From positions 51,396,501 through 51,460,500 of the forward strand of contig NC_089980.1 in assembly GCF_036417845.1 (NCBI RefSeq): DNA of 64,000 nt, given 5' to 3'. Source of the stretch: Apteryx mantelli (lineage: Eukaryota > Chordata > Aves > Apterygiformes > Apterygidae). Shown here one piece after another: positions 12,301 through 25,980 of the stretch. A program made the position numbers and the translations under genes. Every line of letters begins with the position of its first letter. The first letter of the stretch is position 1. The notes beneath the pieces were generated by a model. That model saw only the letters and a program-made list of their open reading frames with translations, had not been told where the DNA came from and searched no databases.

Positions 12301-13122
12301 AGAGTCCAGCTGCTACAGGCAAGTGGGCATGTGTGATGCCCAAACAGATGTTTAAAAACATCCACTCAAAACTTAAACTTCCTGATTAAAAAAAATGCCA
12401 AAACAATCGTCAAAAATTTTTTTTTCAGTTTTCACTTTAAAGCTGAAAAATCTTCAGTTCTCTGAGTGTTTAGTGATTTCACTGATTTTCTGAGCTTTTT
12501 TTTTCTTTGTTTGCTTTGTGACAATTATTTTAAATAGAAAAAGACTTGTTAATTATAAACAATTATCTTTTGTATGAAAACATTTCCAACTAGAAAATAT
12601 ATTATTGGAGCAATTACGGATCAGATTCTTCTTACTCAGTAACAGAAGATGGTTGACATTGCTGCAAAAATTAGACTGTAGTGTCTGAAGTGTTGACACT
12701 TCAGTTTTACACACATTTCCCTAGGAAACATGATAGCAGTGATAGGGTTGTATGTGTGAATGATACAAAGATACTCCTTGTTCTGGATCACTGTGAATGC
12801 TCCAAGGCTGCTTGGAGAATGCGGAAAAAATAGTACTGTTTGGAACAGTAGGAATTGAATAATAATGGAGCTTTTCCCTCTCATGACTCTTTCTGTTACA
12901 AGAGATTGTCCACTCCAAACCTTATTCCCATGCATAGCCGCCTTGTGGGCTGAAGTACAGATTTCAGAATACCTTGTGTAGGTTACAGATATGTCACTTG
13001 AAACCACGATACTTCGTGTTCTCTGTGTTAAGCCTTTTATTACCAGCTTTTTAGGATGATTTTTGCAGCTCCCTTCAGAAAGGAAAATAGACCATAAGAA
13101 TCTGTCTTGCTCTGGTACTTCA

Positions 13123-13162
13123 AAACATAGGACAACCTATGTTTCAGTATCACATGTGATAC
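13123..13162. repeat. Hairpin next to a 16-bp perfect palindrome with E-box
   Basis: AAACATAGG (13123-13131) and CCTATGTTT (13136-13144) form a perfect 9-bp stem around the loop ACAA. Two bases later lies the perfect palindrome GTATCACATGTGATAC (13147-13162), centred on CACATGTG, an E-box of the CANNTG class. Each alone is near chance expectation in 64 kb; side by side they are mildly notable. Confidence 0.6.
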
Positions 13163-14004
13163 AATCATGGAAACTGCAGTTGTAAACTGCCTTTGTCAAA
13201 AAGTCATCTTACAGGATCTATTTTTCACGTTCTTTTTTTTTTTTCCTGGGCATAGCTATGAGATTTTGTATAGATATATATATTTTTTTCTGTTGTTGCA
13301 GTCTACATAATGCCTGTAAGAATCAGAGTGGCATATTTTAGATTAGTTAGGAAACTAAGGGAGATTTACTCAGGTCAGTTTTTCATAGAAGCCACACTTC
13401 AATATAGAATTAGTTATGCTCTATATACATGTTGTATATAGAAATATGCATGTTACTGTCTTTACTGCAAGCTTCTTCATAGAAACAAAAGAGTAAATTT
13501 TTCTCTCATTCCAGACGTTTTTTAAAGTCATTGTATAGGAAGTGAGGATTTGAAGAACCCGTCATTTGCAATGAAAATAAGAGGAAATTAAAATCATGAT
13601 ACATCCAAGTACAAAAAGTCTCATAAAGATTACATTTCTGCTTATATTATGTTAAGGGAGTGGGAGAATTGAAACACACTATGAAAGGAAAATGTTATTT
13701 ACTCTCCAAATTTCATTTTGGAAACAATTTTTATTGAGTGCAATGGAGAATGCACAAATATAACATCAGACTATGGATTTAACAGCAGTAAATCCTAAAA
13801 ATTTCCAAAATTTTTAACTTCTAAAACTTTGAGACAGCACTTGTACAACTCATGCAGAATGAGTCATTGACTTTGTCTTGTACAAACACTTGTTAGAGTT
13901 GGAAAACCACGTCGAGCTGGTGCTAATAGTGGACTAGCTGCCTTTCTTCATTTGTATGTATTTTTGTTACAGATTACAGCCCTATGTAGTCTATATTACT
14001 ATGC

Positions 14005-14030
14005 TTAAGTGCTATCATAATAGCACTTAA
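14005..14030. repeat. Hairpin: 11-bp perfect stem, 4-nt loop
   Basis: TTAAGTGCTAT (14005-14015) pairs exactly with ATAGCACTTAA (14020-14030) around CATA. It lies in the GREM2 intron. It is too short for a typical pre-miRNA, and no function is evident. Confidence 0.8.
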
Positions 14031-15251
14031 TAGCCTCATATTCTAAAGTAATGCTAATAGAACAATAAACAGAATTGTCTTAAAAAATTCTGCATGATCA
14101 TTTCTGGCAAGATACAGCAGCTTTTTCCTGGTGCAAATCCTCAGACCTAATCTCATTTCCAGTGAGGCCAAAGCACTAGTCTGGTTTAGAGTTGAGCGGG
14201 ATCCTGCCCATAAATCTGGCTAGTCTCCATACTGATAAAATCTGGAAAGTAGTCATTTAAAAAAATGTGGGAATGATTGGGATAGAGGTGTAAATAGTGG
14301 ATCAGAGCTCCTATCCAAAGAGAAAACATCCCAGCTCTCAGGTGTCAGACATCCTTGCTCTAGGCATGATTTTTGTTGTGATCCATCACTGGTTTGTTGA
14401 TTTCTGTTCCAACATCATTTGGAGCAAGTGTCCTTTCCTAGGAACAACAAGAGGTTGACAGGAAGGGAATATATGAACTTATGCCTTGTTCCTATTGTAT
14501 TACTTACTGGGTATATCCACTAAACTTCCCTGATGAAGAGAGTGTGGCTATTGCTCACATTTAGATTTTAATTTGTTCCCTGTCTTTCAGATTTCTACAC
14601 ACAGTGGATTTATACACGTTTATTGACTGCTCTTTATTATTCATTAATAAAGCCCATAGAAATTTTGCCCGAGACTTCAGTGAGAACAGCTTTTGTTCAG
14701 ATAAAGAGTGAACACTTGAAACTGAAACAAATTATAAGCACCTTAGATTCTGTATAGGCAAGAAAAGATGATTGTTCTGTTTCTCTAATGTTTCTGTTCC
14801 TTACTATCCTTGAGTAAAGTCATGGTGCAGAACTTGTGACTTCATAAGGCTATCTGTAGCTGAAGATGCAAATATCACTTAAACTGATTGTTGGAAAAAG
14901 TATAATTTTATTCAAAAATCACAGAAAAAAAGATGAGAATAGCAACAATGTATGTTATTTTTGTTATATGTAATGACCCTTTTTCTGCAGGATCCCTGAA
15001 ACAACTGTGGGATCACATACAGTTGGAAGTTGAACTAGCTTCTGTGATCTTAAGCTGTCTTGCTTTGAGGTTTCCAGAGTCTCCTGTGTCAGTTATATGA
15101 AGTTATTCAACAGCACAATCTAGGTTATTAATTTTTTTTAACAGTAAGATAAATCCCACCTTTGTCTACTAGAAATTCCTTCCAAATGAAGAGAGGCTTT
15201 AAATACAAATTCTACCACAATAAATCCCATTTGATTTTCTTTATCCACTTT

Positions 15252-15266
15252 AAAAAAAAAAAAAAA
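15252..15266. repeat. Poly-A run (15 A)
   Basis: Homopolymer with no recognisable retroposed body on its 5' side. Similar runs occur at about 22760-22773 and 39702-39716. Confidence 0.9.
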
Positions 15267-18200
15267 GTCCTCTTCACTTGATGTTCTTTCTTCTTGAAGG
15301 AGCACTGAAAAAAAATTATCACAAGCTGCAGTCTATTTTCGGAATTTTATGTCCAAAGTGCCAGTTACTTTATCCTTCAACTCAGGTAGACTGCTTCCAA
15401 CTAGAAAAATATTTTTAATGTCAGTATTTCAATAGCTGCCTTTAAAAGTATAATACATGCAAACACTCTTCTGAGTACCTATCAGAGATTGCCAATCTTC
15501 TCTTCATAAAAATAGCCTTGTTTTTTTCAGTTTAAACTCTAATATTTTATAAAACCTAAGTTCCTTTGGAAACAAGTTTATTGTGCCATTCCAACTTGAG
15601 CCTAGTTCTTTTCTGGACATCTCTAAGGTTTCTTTAAAAGAAGGATATGATATTACAGGAAGAATGTTACTTTTGTTTGCCAGAGAGCTGTACTATGTTT
15701 ACTATAATAGGATTAAAGGAAGTCTGAAAGTCAACGCTAGCTCAGTGGGAAATTGATAAACACACATAGTACTTGCAGGAACACTCTGCCCAATAGTATT
15801 AGGAAATTTATCACTCTATTTATTTAGCAGTTCAGACTTTATCCGACAAACAGATTTGTTGTCCATTTAAAACTATGCCAGACTTTGAAAGGCTTTACAA
15901 TATGGATGTGATTTGCAGAATCTGAACTATTATCCTGGCATAGCCATCTCATGTGGCTTAGAATTGGGACTCTCATACCATAGACTCTCAGAATAAGGAG
16001 TCTTATGGATCCTGTTGCTTTCCAAAGTCTGTGGTTTGATTTCTGGCACTTCTGGTTAGATCAAGTATTATAGCCACAGTCATAAACAGTGATTTTCAGA
16101 ATCTGCACAACCTAGACTAGGGTGTAGCTCCTTGGAAATGTTATTCTGGAAGAGACAAAAACAGCAATATCTCTGGATCCATATCTGGTATTGGCAGGCT
16201 CTTCTGTTAGAAGTGATGGCAGTCCAGTCTTGTAGTTACTAATGTTTGTTTATTTGTGCCACAGCCAATGTTTGAGCTAGAGAGTGAATTCTAGAGAAAG
16301 AAAAGGCCACAGGCATAATTTTCCATTCCTAAATGCATGTTAAAAGGTCATCAGATATCTGCCTTTTACATGGACAGAAATTCTGCATATCTGTAAAATA
16401 GAACAAAGTAATTTTCCTATGAACTGTTTACAGGAAGTTATTTGGGAAATATTGGAGTACATAATCGCAGTGCACTACATAAGCTATTATTGTAAATGTT
16501 TTCATCACTTCCACAATGGCAGATGTCCTGCAAAAGTGTGCAGCTACTTGCAGTGTACTTCTGAAAACCAGAAGAGGCCAGTAGCCAATTCCCGACATGA
16601 GCTGGGAATTAGTAGGAACTGCAGGATGGAGCCACTACTGATTACAGAAACTACTGCTGTGAACTGTTCATGCTGGGTATACAGTTATTTGACAGAGAGA
16701 TAGTCAGGCAAATTAGTTGATTTCTAAGCTGCTCTCAGCTTTGGAATTTTTTAGAAGAGAGCCTAGAAAGCAAGGATTGTTTTTGTATGAAATTCATGGA
16801 TTTATATGCTTTCCATAAAGTAACCTCCCAATACTCATTTTTCACATCCATGTAAGATTTGCACTCTGCTAATCTACTCCCAGATATTCAAGTCTGAAGA
16901 AATCTTTCTAATCCAGTTCAATACTCTTGTGCTGAGGAGGAGGACTAATCTCATCTCTCCTGAGTTCCTCTCCTACCAAAAATAATGTTAAGATGTGTGG
17001 AATCTGTCTCTGGAAATGACCTTTCTCAGGTATCTGAGTTATCATTTCATTATGGTCTGTGCCTCCCTATCATAATGATGGCCATAGTATGGTCCAGGGT
17101 GTTGTGGAGTCTCTGAGATTACCAATAAAGATGGAAATTTTCACTTAGGCTTTTGCAGGTCTGCTCAGATGATGACTGAACTGCAGGCACGTGGTTCAGA
17201 AGTCCTTGAAAAGGGTTTTGTGTCTCAAGAGAGACTGTCATGTACCCAACTCCACTGGCAGTCTAGGCTTAAGGTCTTGGGGAACCCAAGTTCTGCAAAT
17301 CTGTCCTGGGCAACTTCACGTGCCGATTAAAGAAACCTGTATCTCACTTTATCATTAGTTAAAAGAGAATGCTGCCTATTTGAACTCTTCTGCTTAGCCT
17401 CATACACGTAGATATGCTATAAACGGAGCGCTTGCAATTTGTTCTGTTATATACAAATTGTAACTCAAGGCCTCAAGGCTGCGGCACGTTGCCAGTTCAT
17501 CTCCTCTACTCAGACGCCAGCTTCATTTACTCATATAAATAACTGTATAGCAGTCAAACATGATTGACTTAAGCTGTTACTTTTTCTGAATGTGTAAAAT
17601 ATGGGGAGCTTGAGGTGTTAATGCAGTGCTTGTTGTTTTTTACCCACAGTGAAATTTAGGTGTATATGTTAAGAATATTGAAATGTATTTGTCACTACAG
17701 TTATGATGGTTTTAGATTTATCTTTACTGTTTATAGGAAAACACAAAATAATTCATAAAAAGTTAACTTTTTTGTTGTCATATTAGAATATGAATGGCTA
17801 AGTTTGTAGCAGTCAAAGGGAGGCTTAATTTCTCAATAAAAGTGAACTGTAATTTAGGATACTTTAGTTATTAAATTTCTCAAATGAGATTTTTTTTTTC
17901 TCCAATTTTTTTTCCTTAAAAATGCTAAGTATGTTTGAAAAGAGGCTTGTTTTACCATGTCTCAGTTAGAGCATCAAAATCCACTATAACTTTTGAGCAT
18001 GTAGATGCGTAATATTAGTTGCTAACATACTACATCAATCAAATAACAATGCTGGTGGACTTTTTTGGATGACAACCATGTTTTGCTTTTGCTTTGAAAA
18101 AGTACTGTCTTATTCCTAATTTTAAACTTTTCCTAAAGCTTCTGTGATGGCAGAATCACAGATCATCTGATCCCCAATTTCTTTGAGGTGGCAGAATCTA

Positions 18201-21200
18201 AACTCTTAAAAGTATTAACAGTCTAGTGAGTAGTGCTGCTTGGTTATGATGCCTATGGTTATCTTCATGGTGTCAGTAGAATTGGACATAAGTCTAAACC
18301 TGTGCTGAATGGATCATCTTGCACTTGTCTCTTCTCCTAGCAACTTGGTTGTCTCTTAATTCTGTTATAGTCCTTCTTTGTGACAATGGGAAAGTCACCT
18401 GGCATCTCTAAAATGGTGCACTCAAAACCTATGTGAAGTGGCACAGAAATTCTGTTGTGAATGTTGATATAAATTTCTCAAAACTCTATGTCCTCTACTT
18501 GACAATCTTTTGAAGTACAAGATCCTGGTAAGGTATCTTGAAAACCCTGGTATTTCTGGGTGACATTAGTAGTCTGGCTCATAAAGTGACTAAGTGTGGA
18601 ATATGTTTGCGTAAGGTTGCTAGAGAAGAGACAGCTCAAAGACTAGTATTCCCAAATTTTCTGAATGATGACATGGGCTAATACTATAATTGTTTAAACA
18701 CAGCCTTATGGATTGCTGTACAGGTTTTAAATGTGGTTACTGCCACTTAACAAATTAAAAAAAAAAGTGCTAAAAGTTAAGGAGCTTCTGTTGTATATAG
18801 ACTGCTTATTACAGTGTGATTATATATGTGTGTGTGTGAACAAATATGAGTAGTATGTAAAATAGGTAGCCATGACCCTACATACAGATGCAAAAAAATT
18901 GATATTTTGTTTTACTTAAAAGCTTCTCAGGATGTGAATTCTAATGAAGATTTACACACACTGGATTAAATTAATTCCTGTGGAGAGGAGTAGAACAGTG
19001 CATTACTTCAAGGCAGTGCATAAAATATTTTATACTTTTAAATAAAGGCACTGTTAATGATGCCTACTACATAATAGAGCAGTACATTATGGGCAGGACT
19101 TTCTATCTTCATTATTAAATATTTCTGAACTGATACATGCAGATCTTCTCTTCATGGCTTACACAAGGTCATGCATATCTGTAAAGTACTTTTTTTTTAC
19201 TTCAGTAAAAGAAGGGGACAACAACAGCTAACTGCACTTGCTCTTTTCTCAGTGCACTTTTCTCTTTTGAAGATATCTAACTCTAAGTACATGTATCCTG
19301 GGGAACAGAGGAATTGCTTCTGAGGAACTGTATGATTCCATAAATAGATTGTTCTGGAACATTGAAATTATACTTTTTACTCTATATGATTTTGGAGGGA
19401 GCTTCTGGTTGACATCATATATAAATAGGTAACTTTCAAAACAGCTGTGTAAATACTTAATACTTATAATAAAATTCATGTAATTTAATTCTGGAATTAT
19501 TCCATCAGATTTCCAGGCTTTCTTGCAAATTTGCATATGTAGAAAAATCAGAATTCATTTCAGGTTTGAGTGAAGCTAACCTAGGTACTTTGAGATATGG
19601 AGTTACCCTATCACAGATATCTTCACTAGAGATGGGCTAAAGAGCTGAAATTAACACTTCTGAACTTCATTCTTTAAGAGTCACCTTATTTATAGCAAGA
19701 TAAATGCACTTTCAGCTCTAACTGCACAGAGCAGCAAAAACATTCTTTGGATAGCCTAAGTAATTTGAAGTATATCTTCTCTTGAAAACTTCAGAGGATC
19801 TATTGTTCAAGAAGACTGGGAAATTTAAGGGGTATATACTTGCAGCCTAGATTCTAGAATATACAACTGCTGCTTGCACATTTTTGCAGGACTCTTAATT
19901 TCTTTTAATTAAATGGAATTTTTTGAAACATCATAAACAATGTTTTCAGAGAGTTTGTGGCAGAGATATCATGCCGTGCTAGAGAAATATATGAGAACCT
20001 GAAAAGTATATTCAAGAGAAAATCTAAATAGTTTAATATTTTTGTGTAACAGGAAAAAAGGGAAATGCAAAAAGTGACAGAAGTGAAAAATGAGTTAAAC
20101 TTTTTCAATGGTGTGCTTAGCTTTAACTACAAGTTAAATTCCAAACTGTTTATTGCTTCAGCATGATTTTTTAAACAAGAACATTCCTTTAACCTTTAAA
20201 AAACCTTTAGGTTTAAGTAACCTTTAAAATCCTGTAGTTTTTTCATTCATTTTGCACTATTTTTTCATTCATTATGTACTATTCCCTTCCCTTGTTCACT
20301 GGTCATTTTAAATATTTTTTTAAATGGAAAATGAACACATTTCCTAAGATGCATTTTGTAAGTACTACTTTATTGTGGGATACCTGGCTGTAAGCTAAAA
20401 ATCTCTAAGGACACGATCCTTTTCTAGGGGCTTGCTACTGTTAAGACAATTCATCAAGAAATTGGCTGGAATCTATTCCTCAGTAGGCTTGCTTAGTTAG
20501 CGTGTGTGAGGGAACTCACTTCTAACTGCTAATAGTTTTATGTTGAGTAACCTTTACAAGTATTCATTGCATGTTAATTCTTGGCAGATAAAGTTACTTA
20601 TTCCCTATTGACTTATCTCTGAGGGATGATTTAGCTTTGTCACTATTTAGTCATCTTCATCCTCATGCTATGTTGAGATAGCAGTGTCTCACCAAATCGT
20701 TTTGTGGCATACAAATGTCTCCAATACAAAGTTGTAGTTAGCAGTGTGCATAGAAGGAATGTGCAGCAGAAAAGGGAGAGATGAGTTTTGGCATATATTT
20801 TTGGCCATTTTCTCTTTCACTGTTTTTGTTCATAGGATTAAGTTGTTTTGCACTGTGCAAAAAATCACAAATCAAGAATCACTGCAACATTGCCACTCTG
20901 TCTGGATCACCTTCTCATATCAGCTTACCATTTACTTAAAATATGCCCATTAGCTCAACCTTGCATGCGTATGTCTGTAACTTGCAGTAAAACCTTGATA
21001 CATGCATAACTTAACCAGAGGAGCCTTTTGCTTTTTTTTCTGGATATTTCAGCACAACCTCTGAGTAACTTGTGAAGAATCTGAATATATCTGGCACCTC
21101 TGGCGCTGCACAGATATGTTGAGGGTAGCCTTTGCCTTCTTTACTTCTACCTATTTTCTCTGTGAGAAAGATCGTCCAATTGTGAAGATCAAGTGAACTG

Positions 21201-21234
21201 TGAAAATAACAGTGTCTAGAGTACTGGTTTGAGA

Positions 21235-21330
21235 ACATGGAGCCACAAACTTCTGTTTAATGTTGGGCAATTCATCTTAAACCTATCTCTTAGAGTACCT
21301 GGACTTTCCTCTGCCCAGCATTACAAACAC
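21235..21330 (+). repeat. Possible ancient MIR-type SINE fragment
   Basis: The stretch reading ATGTTGGGCAATTCATCTTA followed by a pyrimidine-rich CTATCTCT run resembles the conserved CORE region of MIR-like SINEs (a TTGGGCAA-containing stretch followed by CCTCTCT-like text). It is heavily diverged, and a chance match cannot be excluded. Confidence 0.25.
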
Positions 21331-24300
21331 TAAGAAATTTGCAGTATCTTCACTCTGAATGTGAAGCTGTGAATGAAGATAGATTAAGCTGACAGAGTCT
21401 GGACTTGACCTTGCAGAAAAACAGGAGAGTAATAGCTAAGGTAATCTGTTTTGTGGTTTTCTGTCTAAGTGGATTCTGACCAAATTGAAGTGCTCTGTGA
21501 ACTGGGCTGCAAAGTATTATGGAAGTCCTGTTTTTCCAAAGCAGCTTGAACACCTAGGAGTTTTGAGTCTCTGTGAATGTGGCTTTTGAATGTGGAACTA
21601 AACAATCTAAATAATTCAGTAGAGACATTGCCACGAAGAATACTGAAGATCCTAAAAAAGAGGTGACTGGTATCATGAATTCACAGAAGCGAGGCAGACA
21701 CCTGCATTCTTTGTGCTGTGAACGGGGAGAGTTTGGGAATTGGGCTTATGGTGTATATTAACCAGTATGTCAAGGTAGGGAATTATTAAACTTTAGAAAA
21801 TATGAACAAGATGAGTGTTTCTGAAATCCCACCTCTCATGAGTGGAAGCTGCTACAGAAGTGCTGAAGACAAAAGACAGAAGAAAGATTGAGAAATGCTG
21901 CAGAATGCTTCTTAATACTCCCATCTTCAGTTGCATCTGTTGAGATATTCCCTCTGTCAGGAAAAAGATGCGACTGAAGGCTAGGGTGGATCACTATGAG
22001 GGTTGAATGCATAGGTTAAATTACATTCTGGAACTAAAGGTGATAAAATCCTCAGAGCTCTAAGAAGGTGTAATTAGATCCAAAGTACAGCTAGACACGC
22101 TTTACCCCTTCCCCACACCTGCTGTCAAGCCCTTATACAGGGAATGGTCCCTGGAGCTGGTGACCAGAATGTTACAGTTCAGAGCTAGTGAGCCTTTCAA
22201 AAGCTGTTGGGATTTCCCAAGTACTTTGGAGGTTTTTACAAATTACAGTAAATCACTGAACATCATTTTAGTACAAGATGGGAAACTACTGTATAGTGAC
22301 TAATTTTACAAGGCCAAAGTCTAATTGGGACCTGTGCAGGCAAAACAACACAGACACTGAATTTTTCATTGATACTGCATTAGCATTGCATGAGGAGAGA
22401 TTAGGATCAGCCCTTCTTTGCTTAAATGATTTGCCTGGTACAGCCAACTGGCAGTAACTAGGTTCTTCCAGCCAAGGAATTGTACCATACAGGACACTGG
22501 TGTTATGAACCCTACAATTAATGCACACATTGTGGGAAAGTTTCCATGAGCTTCAGAAAAATAGTTATTTGTCACCACTGTCGAAACTGAACCTAACGAC
22601 TTCAGAAGGTCTGACATCTCTAAATGTAAATATTATAGGTCTGATCTTAAGTTGTTTCAAACCAGTAGGGTAAAGGGTATGGGGTGATTCTGATTACACT
22701 TCCATATTTTTGCTTTAGATTATTTTGCAATCATGCAATAACAAAAGTTACAGCATTTAAAAAAAAAAAAAAAAGTCTGTTTCTGCCATAGCTCTCATAG
22801 CCAATCAAGTAATGATCAATACAGAACACATCTGAGTTCTGGTGGGAGATGACAGTAAGACAGCTGTTAGTGCTGATGCTTTTAGCACAGCTTATTTGCC
22901 ATCTTGAGGAATCCCTGGTCTCATGTTCTACTGTAGCACTGGGTGGGAGGGAGGGAAGGGAGTAGACCAAAAAAAACCCCCAGCATATTTACACATGGCT
23001 TTACAGAATTCATCTGAACTTCCTGAGCAATGAAATGTTCAATTGATGATCTTTTTGTGCAGAGTATCTTCTTAAAAAATAGGTGGCTTGTAATTTTAAC
23101 AGCGATGCTTGTCTCTGAAGTAGCGAAGAGGAAGCAAAATGCCACAAACATTTTTGGGGACTGGGAATTCAGTGATTGCAGGTTATGTAGGGGGAAGTCC
23201 TTGTTTCTTTGCATTTTTCCACCCACAAAAAGTTGTATTACAGCTCCTTCTCCGTCTTTCCATAGCTCATTATTTTACCCACAATGATCTTCCATTAAAT
23301 TCTTAATAGATGCCAATACCTAAGGCTGTTTTTAAAAAAAAGGAAAAAGTGTTGATGTTTAATTATTGTTGTCTCAGATTTCTTAGAAAGGCATGTAATA
23401 GGAGGTTGAACCAGTCTTGAGTGTCCCTTTTGAGCCTGCCTAGCAGCTCTGCTAAGTCACAAAACCAAGGCAGCAACAGAAGCGGAGAAGTTGGGGTTAT
23501 GATTGGCTTGTATAACAGGACTTCCAAATGTTTGCCCACCTGCACATGTTTAAAAGAGAGGCGCTTGTTCAGCTTTAGAAGCAATTTTGGGGGAATACCT
23601 TTTTAGCTGTTGTTTATTGAACCTGTTCAGGTATCTGTGCCCCTGGATATCTCGGGACTACTGTAGCTTAGATTAGGACTAACTGGGCTTGATCTATGTT
23701 GTGCATTACACTGCATAAAAAGGCAGAAAATGGGTGTTTGTGGAATTTTCTCTCTCCACATCGTTCCCCCCCTCCCCCCCCTTTTAACCAGGTCAATTTT
23801 AATTGATTAAAAGTAAAATAAAATTTAAAATATGAAGAATGACTAAGAAAGAAATGCAATATTAAGTAGAAATGAAAAATAATTTGTACTGAAATTACAA
23901 GAACATAAAAGTTGGTAATGTATTGTTTGAAATTACACCCTGGTAATCTTTTTTGGCAATTTTTAAATTTTTTTAGTCTCTCATCTGATCATAAAAATTT
24001 AACTGTGAGTGTTTGCTGGTTACTTCTAACTGATTGTGTATCTTTAATGACAGTACTTCTCTTGTCCACTTGAACTGTGCAAAGTGTCAGTATCTCTCCC
24101 TGAAGACACATCCTTGCCTGGTTTAAATTACTATATATTCTGAAACCTCAAGGTTCTGTTCTGATGGAGTACCATGGAGTAAAATTGCTGGCTCCATTGA
24201 AGTAAAAGATTATTTTTGTGCTTACTTTAATGACATCAGTAGAAGCCTTATAGGTCTTCAGGACATTATACCATTTAAGGGAAGGGTTATGACTGAAGAC

Positions 24301-24739
24301 ATATATTTTCACTTGATCATTGCTTTACCTTAGGTTACAAGAGAGCATAGCGCAGTATTGGCTTAAAAAATGACATGCCAAAGCAATTGGCTTCTTACAG
24401 GAATAGCACTGCTTAGAGGAACTGTGTGATAGTTACAAATTAACAGCTTTTGCTGGCGTTGGAAGTTGCACTTAGATGAATGACAGTTTTCTGGCTTTTA
24501 GGAAAGCGCGCAATCCAGTATCACTCCACCTTTTAGTGTAATCAGAATTATTAGACTATATCTAAGTAAAGGAGCAGTTCCTTGCAGGAAAAAATATTAA
24601 TATAGCAATGTCTTTACTCTGTAGGCTAATTTTAGGGAATTCGTAACAGGAAATCAAATTTTGAAACTTATCTCAGTTTTGGGAGGGTAAAGAAGGCAGA
24701 AGGGAAACTCAAATTTGATTCCAGTGCGTGTTTTGTTTC

Positions 24740-25290
24740 TGTGTGAGGACAGTTTCCTTTATTTATTCGTTGGACTTTGTGGGAAAGGGAGGGTCGGATA
24801 GTGCATGCATCTTCACAGAGTATTATTTTGATTATAAGACAAATATCATTGTTTTATGATGACAACTGTTGACAAACTGTTCCACACCTTTTAATTACAG
24901 GTATTAGGAATAGAGAGGAGCTGGGGTGTTTGCTGTCACGAGCACAACACAAATGTTTTGGTTTGTGTAAACTGCTTGTTTGCCTCCGCTCTCTGAGGAC
25001 GTGGTTGTTTTGGGGTTTGGAGTTTGGATCAAGTTATGAATGCCAACACACCGCAATATCTATGCGCATCTTTTAATGTCTGTCTCATTCACCTGTCGGA
25101 GAAGACAGAATAATGAAAATGCTGCTAAACCCCATTACATGTCAAATGACTGGGAGGAAAAAACATTTGTATTTTGCAGGCCATGTGCAATTGCAGCAGA
25201 CGGAGCACGTTGGCTGACTGATTTGTGCATTGCTGGTGTAGGGTATTGTGGTAACTTAAAATTTCTTTCTTTAATTATTCCCAATATCCG
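24740..25290. promoter_or_regulatory. Candidate conserved element beside the intronic CpG island
   Basis: This is unique, non-repetitive sequence dense in transcription-factor-like words: TTTTATGATGACAACTG, a TGTGTAAACTG forkhead-like word, CATTACATGTCAAATGACTGG and GCAATTGCAGCAGACGG. It directly abuts the CpG island at 25.34-25.98 kb. The texture is that of a developmental enhancer. There is no alignment support; confidence is low by design. Confidence 0.25.
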
Positions 25291-25339
25291 GGGTGGGGGG
25301 GGCTTTAGAAATCAGGGGATGGATGGTACCGGGATGTGC

Positions 25340-25980
25340 AGGTCCTTACCTCTTGGTTTTGCCACCTTTGTGCCGCGGCCTATGGCTTCGCTTGCCATCC
25401 AAAACATGGCGGCAGGACGTGGTGATTTCTCCATTCCTCTGCCTGGGTTTTCGGGCATGGGGGGGGATCTGTGGTGCCACCGGCGGCCCGGCCTGCTGCC
25501 CCCCACCCTGGGTCCCTGCAGCGCTAGCGAGCAGTGAAGCTAGGGTGGCTGAGTGTCGCGTGGGTTCGGTTCTCTGCAGTGGCGGAACCTTCCAGAAGCC
25601 GCCATGGTGCGGCCATCCTCGCGATGGGGGCAGGTGGCGGCGGTGCCACGGGCATGACTGCATTGGCACTGCGAGCCGCACGCTTCGGCCTGGGAGCGCC
25701 AAGGGCCCGGGGTGTCTGTGGTGAGACGCCACAGCTAACGACTTCAGCCGCTTCTGGGCGTTCAGTCTGGCCGGCCGGCCGGCTTCCCGGCGCCGGCTTT
25801 GCTGACGGGCTCCTGTTGAGCCTGGCTGTTTGCTGGTGCGGGTGGCACAGCCTCCTCGGGACGGCCCTCTGAGGCTGGAGTGGGCGCTGGCGGCGAGGGG
25901 CAGCAGCCAGGGCCGGGACGTGGTTTCAGCCCCGGCCTCCTCCGAGAAGTGCAGGAAAACTGAGCCCTCAGGCACTCCTG
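25340..25980. promoter_or_regulatory. Isolated intronic CpG island / candidate promoter
   Basis: A sharply bounded GC- and CpG-rich island inside the AT-rich GREM2 intron, 16 kb from the main promoter. It contains GCCGCCAT/ATGGCGGC words (about 25405-25413 and 25599-25606) matching the YY1 core typical of housekeeping promoters, several CCATC/GATGG words, and CCGG clusters near 25769-25794. On the minus strand it carries a Kozak-like ATG and a good splice donor (see next entry). A weaker plus-strand donor, CTGTG|GTGAGA, lies at 25721. It may be an alternative GREM2 promoter, the promoter of an antisense transcript, or a GC-rich insertion. The chance ORFs on both strands are not claimed as genes. 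Confidence 0.5.
25350..25407 (-). CDS. Hypothetical antisense first coding exon (speculative)
   Basis: On the minus strand an ATG at 25407-25405 sits in the context GCCGCCATGT, which has a strong purine-poor but classic GCCGCC leader. It reads MFWMASEAIGRGTKVAKPR for 19 codons plus one base. It then meets the donor CAAGAG|GTAAGG (exon end 25350, GT at 25349-25348), a close match to the splice consensus. The CpG island extends about 570 bp upstream on this strand, as a 5' UTR and promoter would. I do not recognise the peptide and found no partner exon. It could equally be the first exon of an antisense lncRNA, or coincidence in GC-rich DNA. In another frame a 209-codon stop-free stretch also ends exactly at this donor. 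Confidence 0.2.

Noticed and set aside
25040-25724. Plus-strand frames of 143-165 codons over the intronic CpG island
   Set aside because: No family resemblance; GC-driven or chance.
25346-25975. 209-codon minus-strand frame ending at the antisense donor
   Set aside because: It begins with GTG, has biased GC-rich composition, and its stop is made by the donor's own TAA. The protein resembles nothing known. Only the shorter Kozak-ATG frame and the donor are reported, as speculative.
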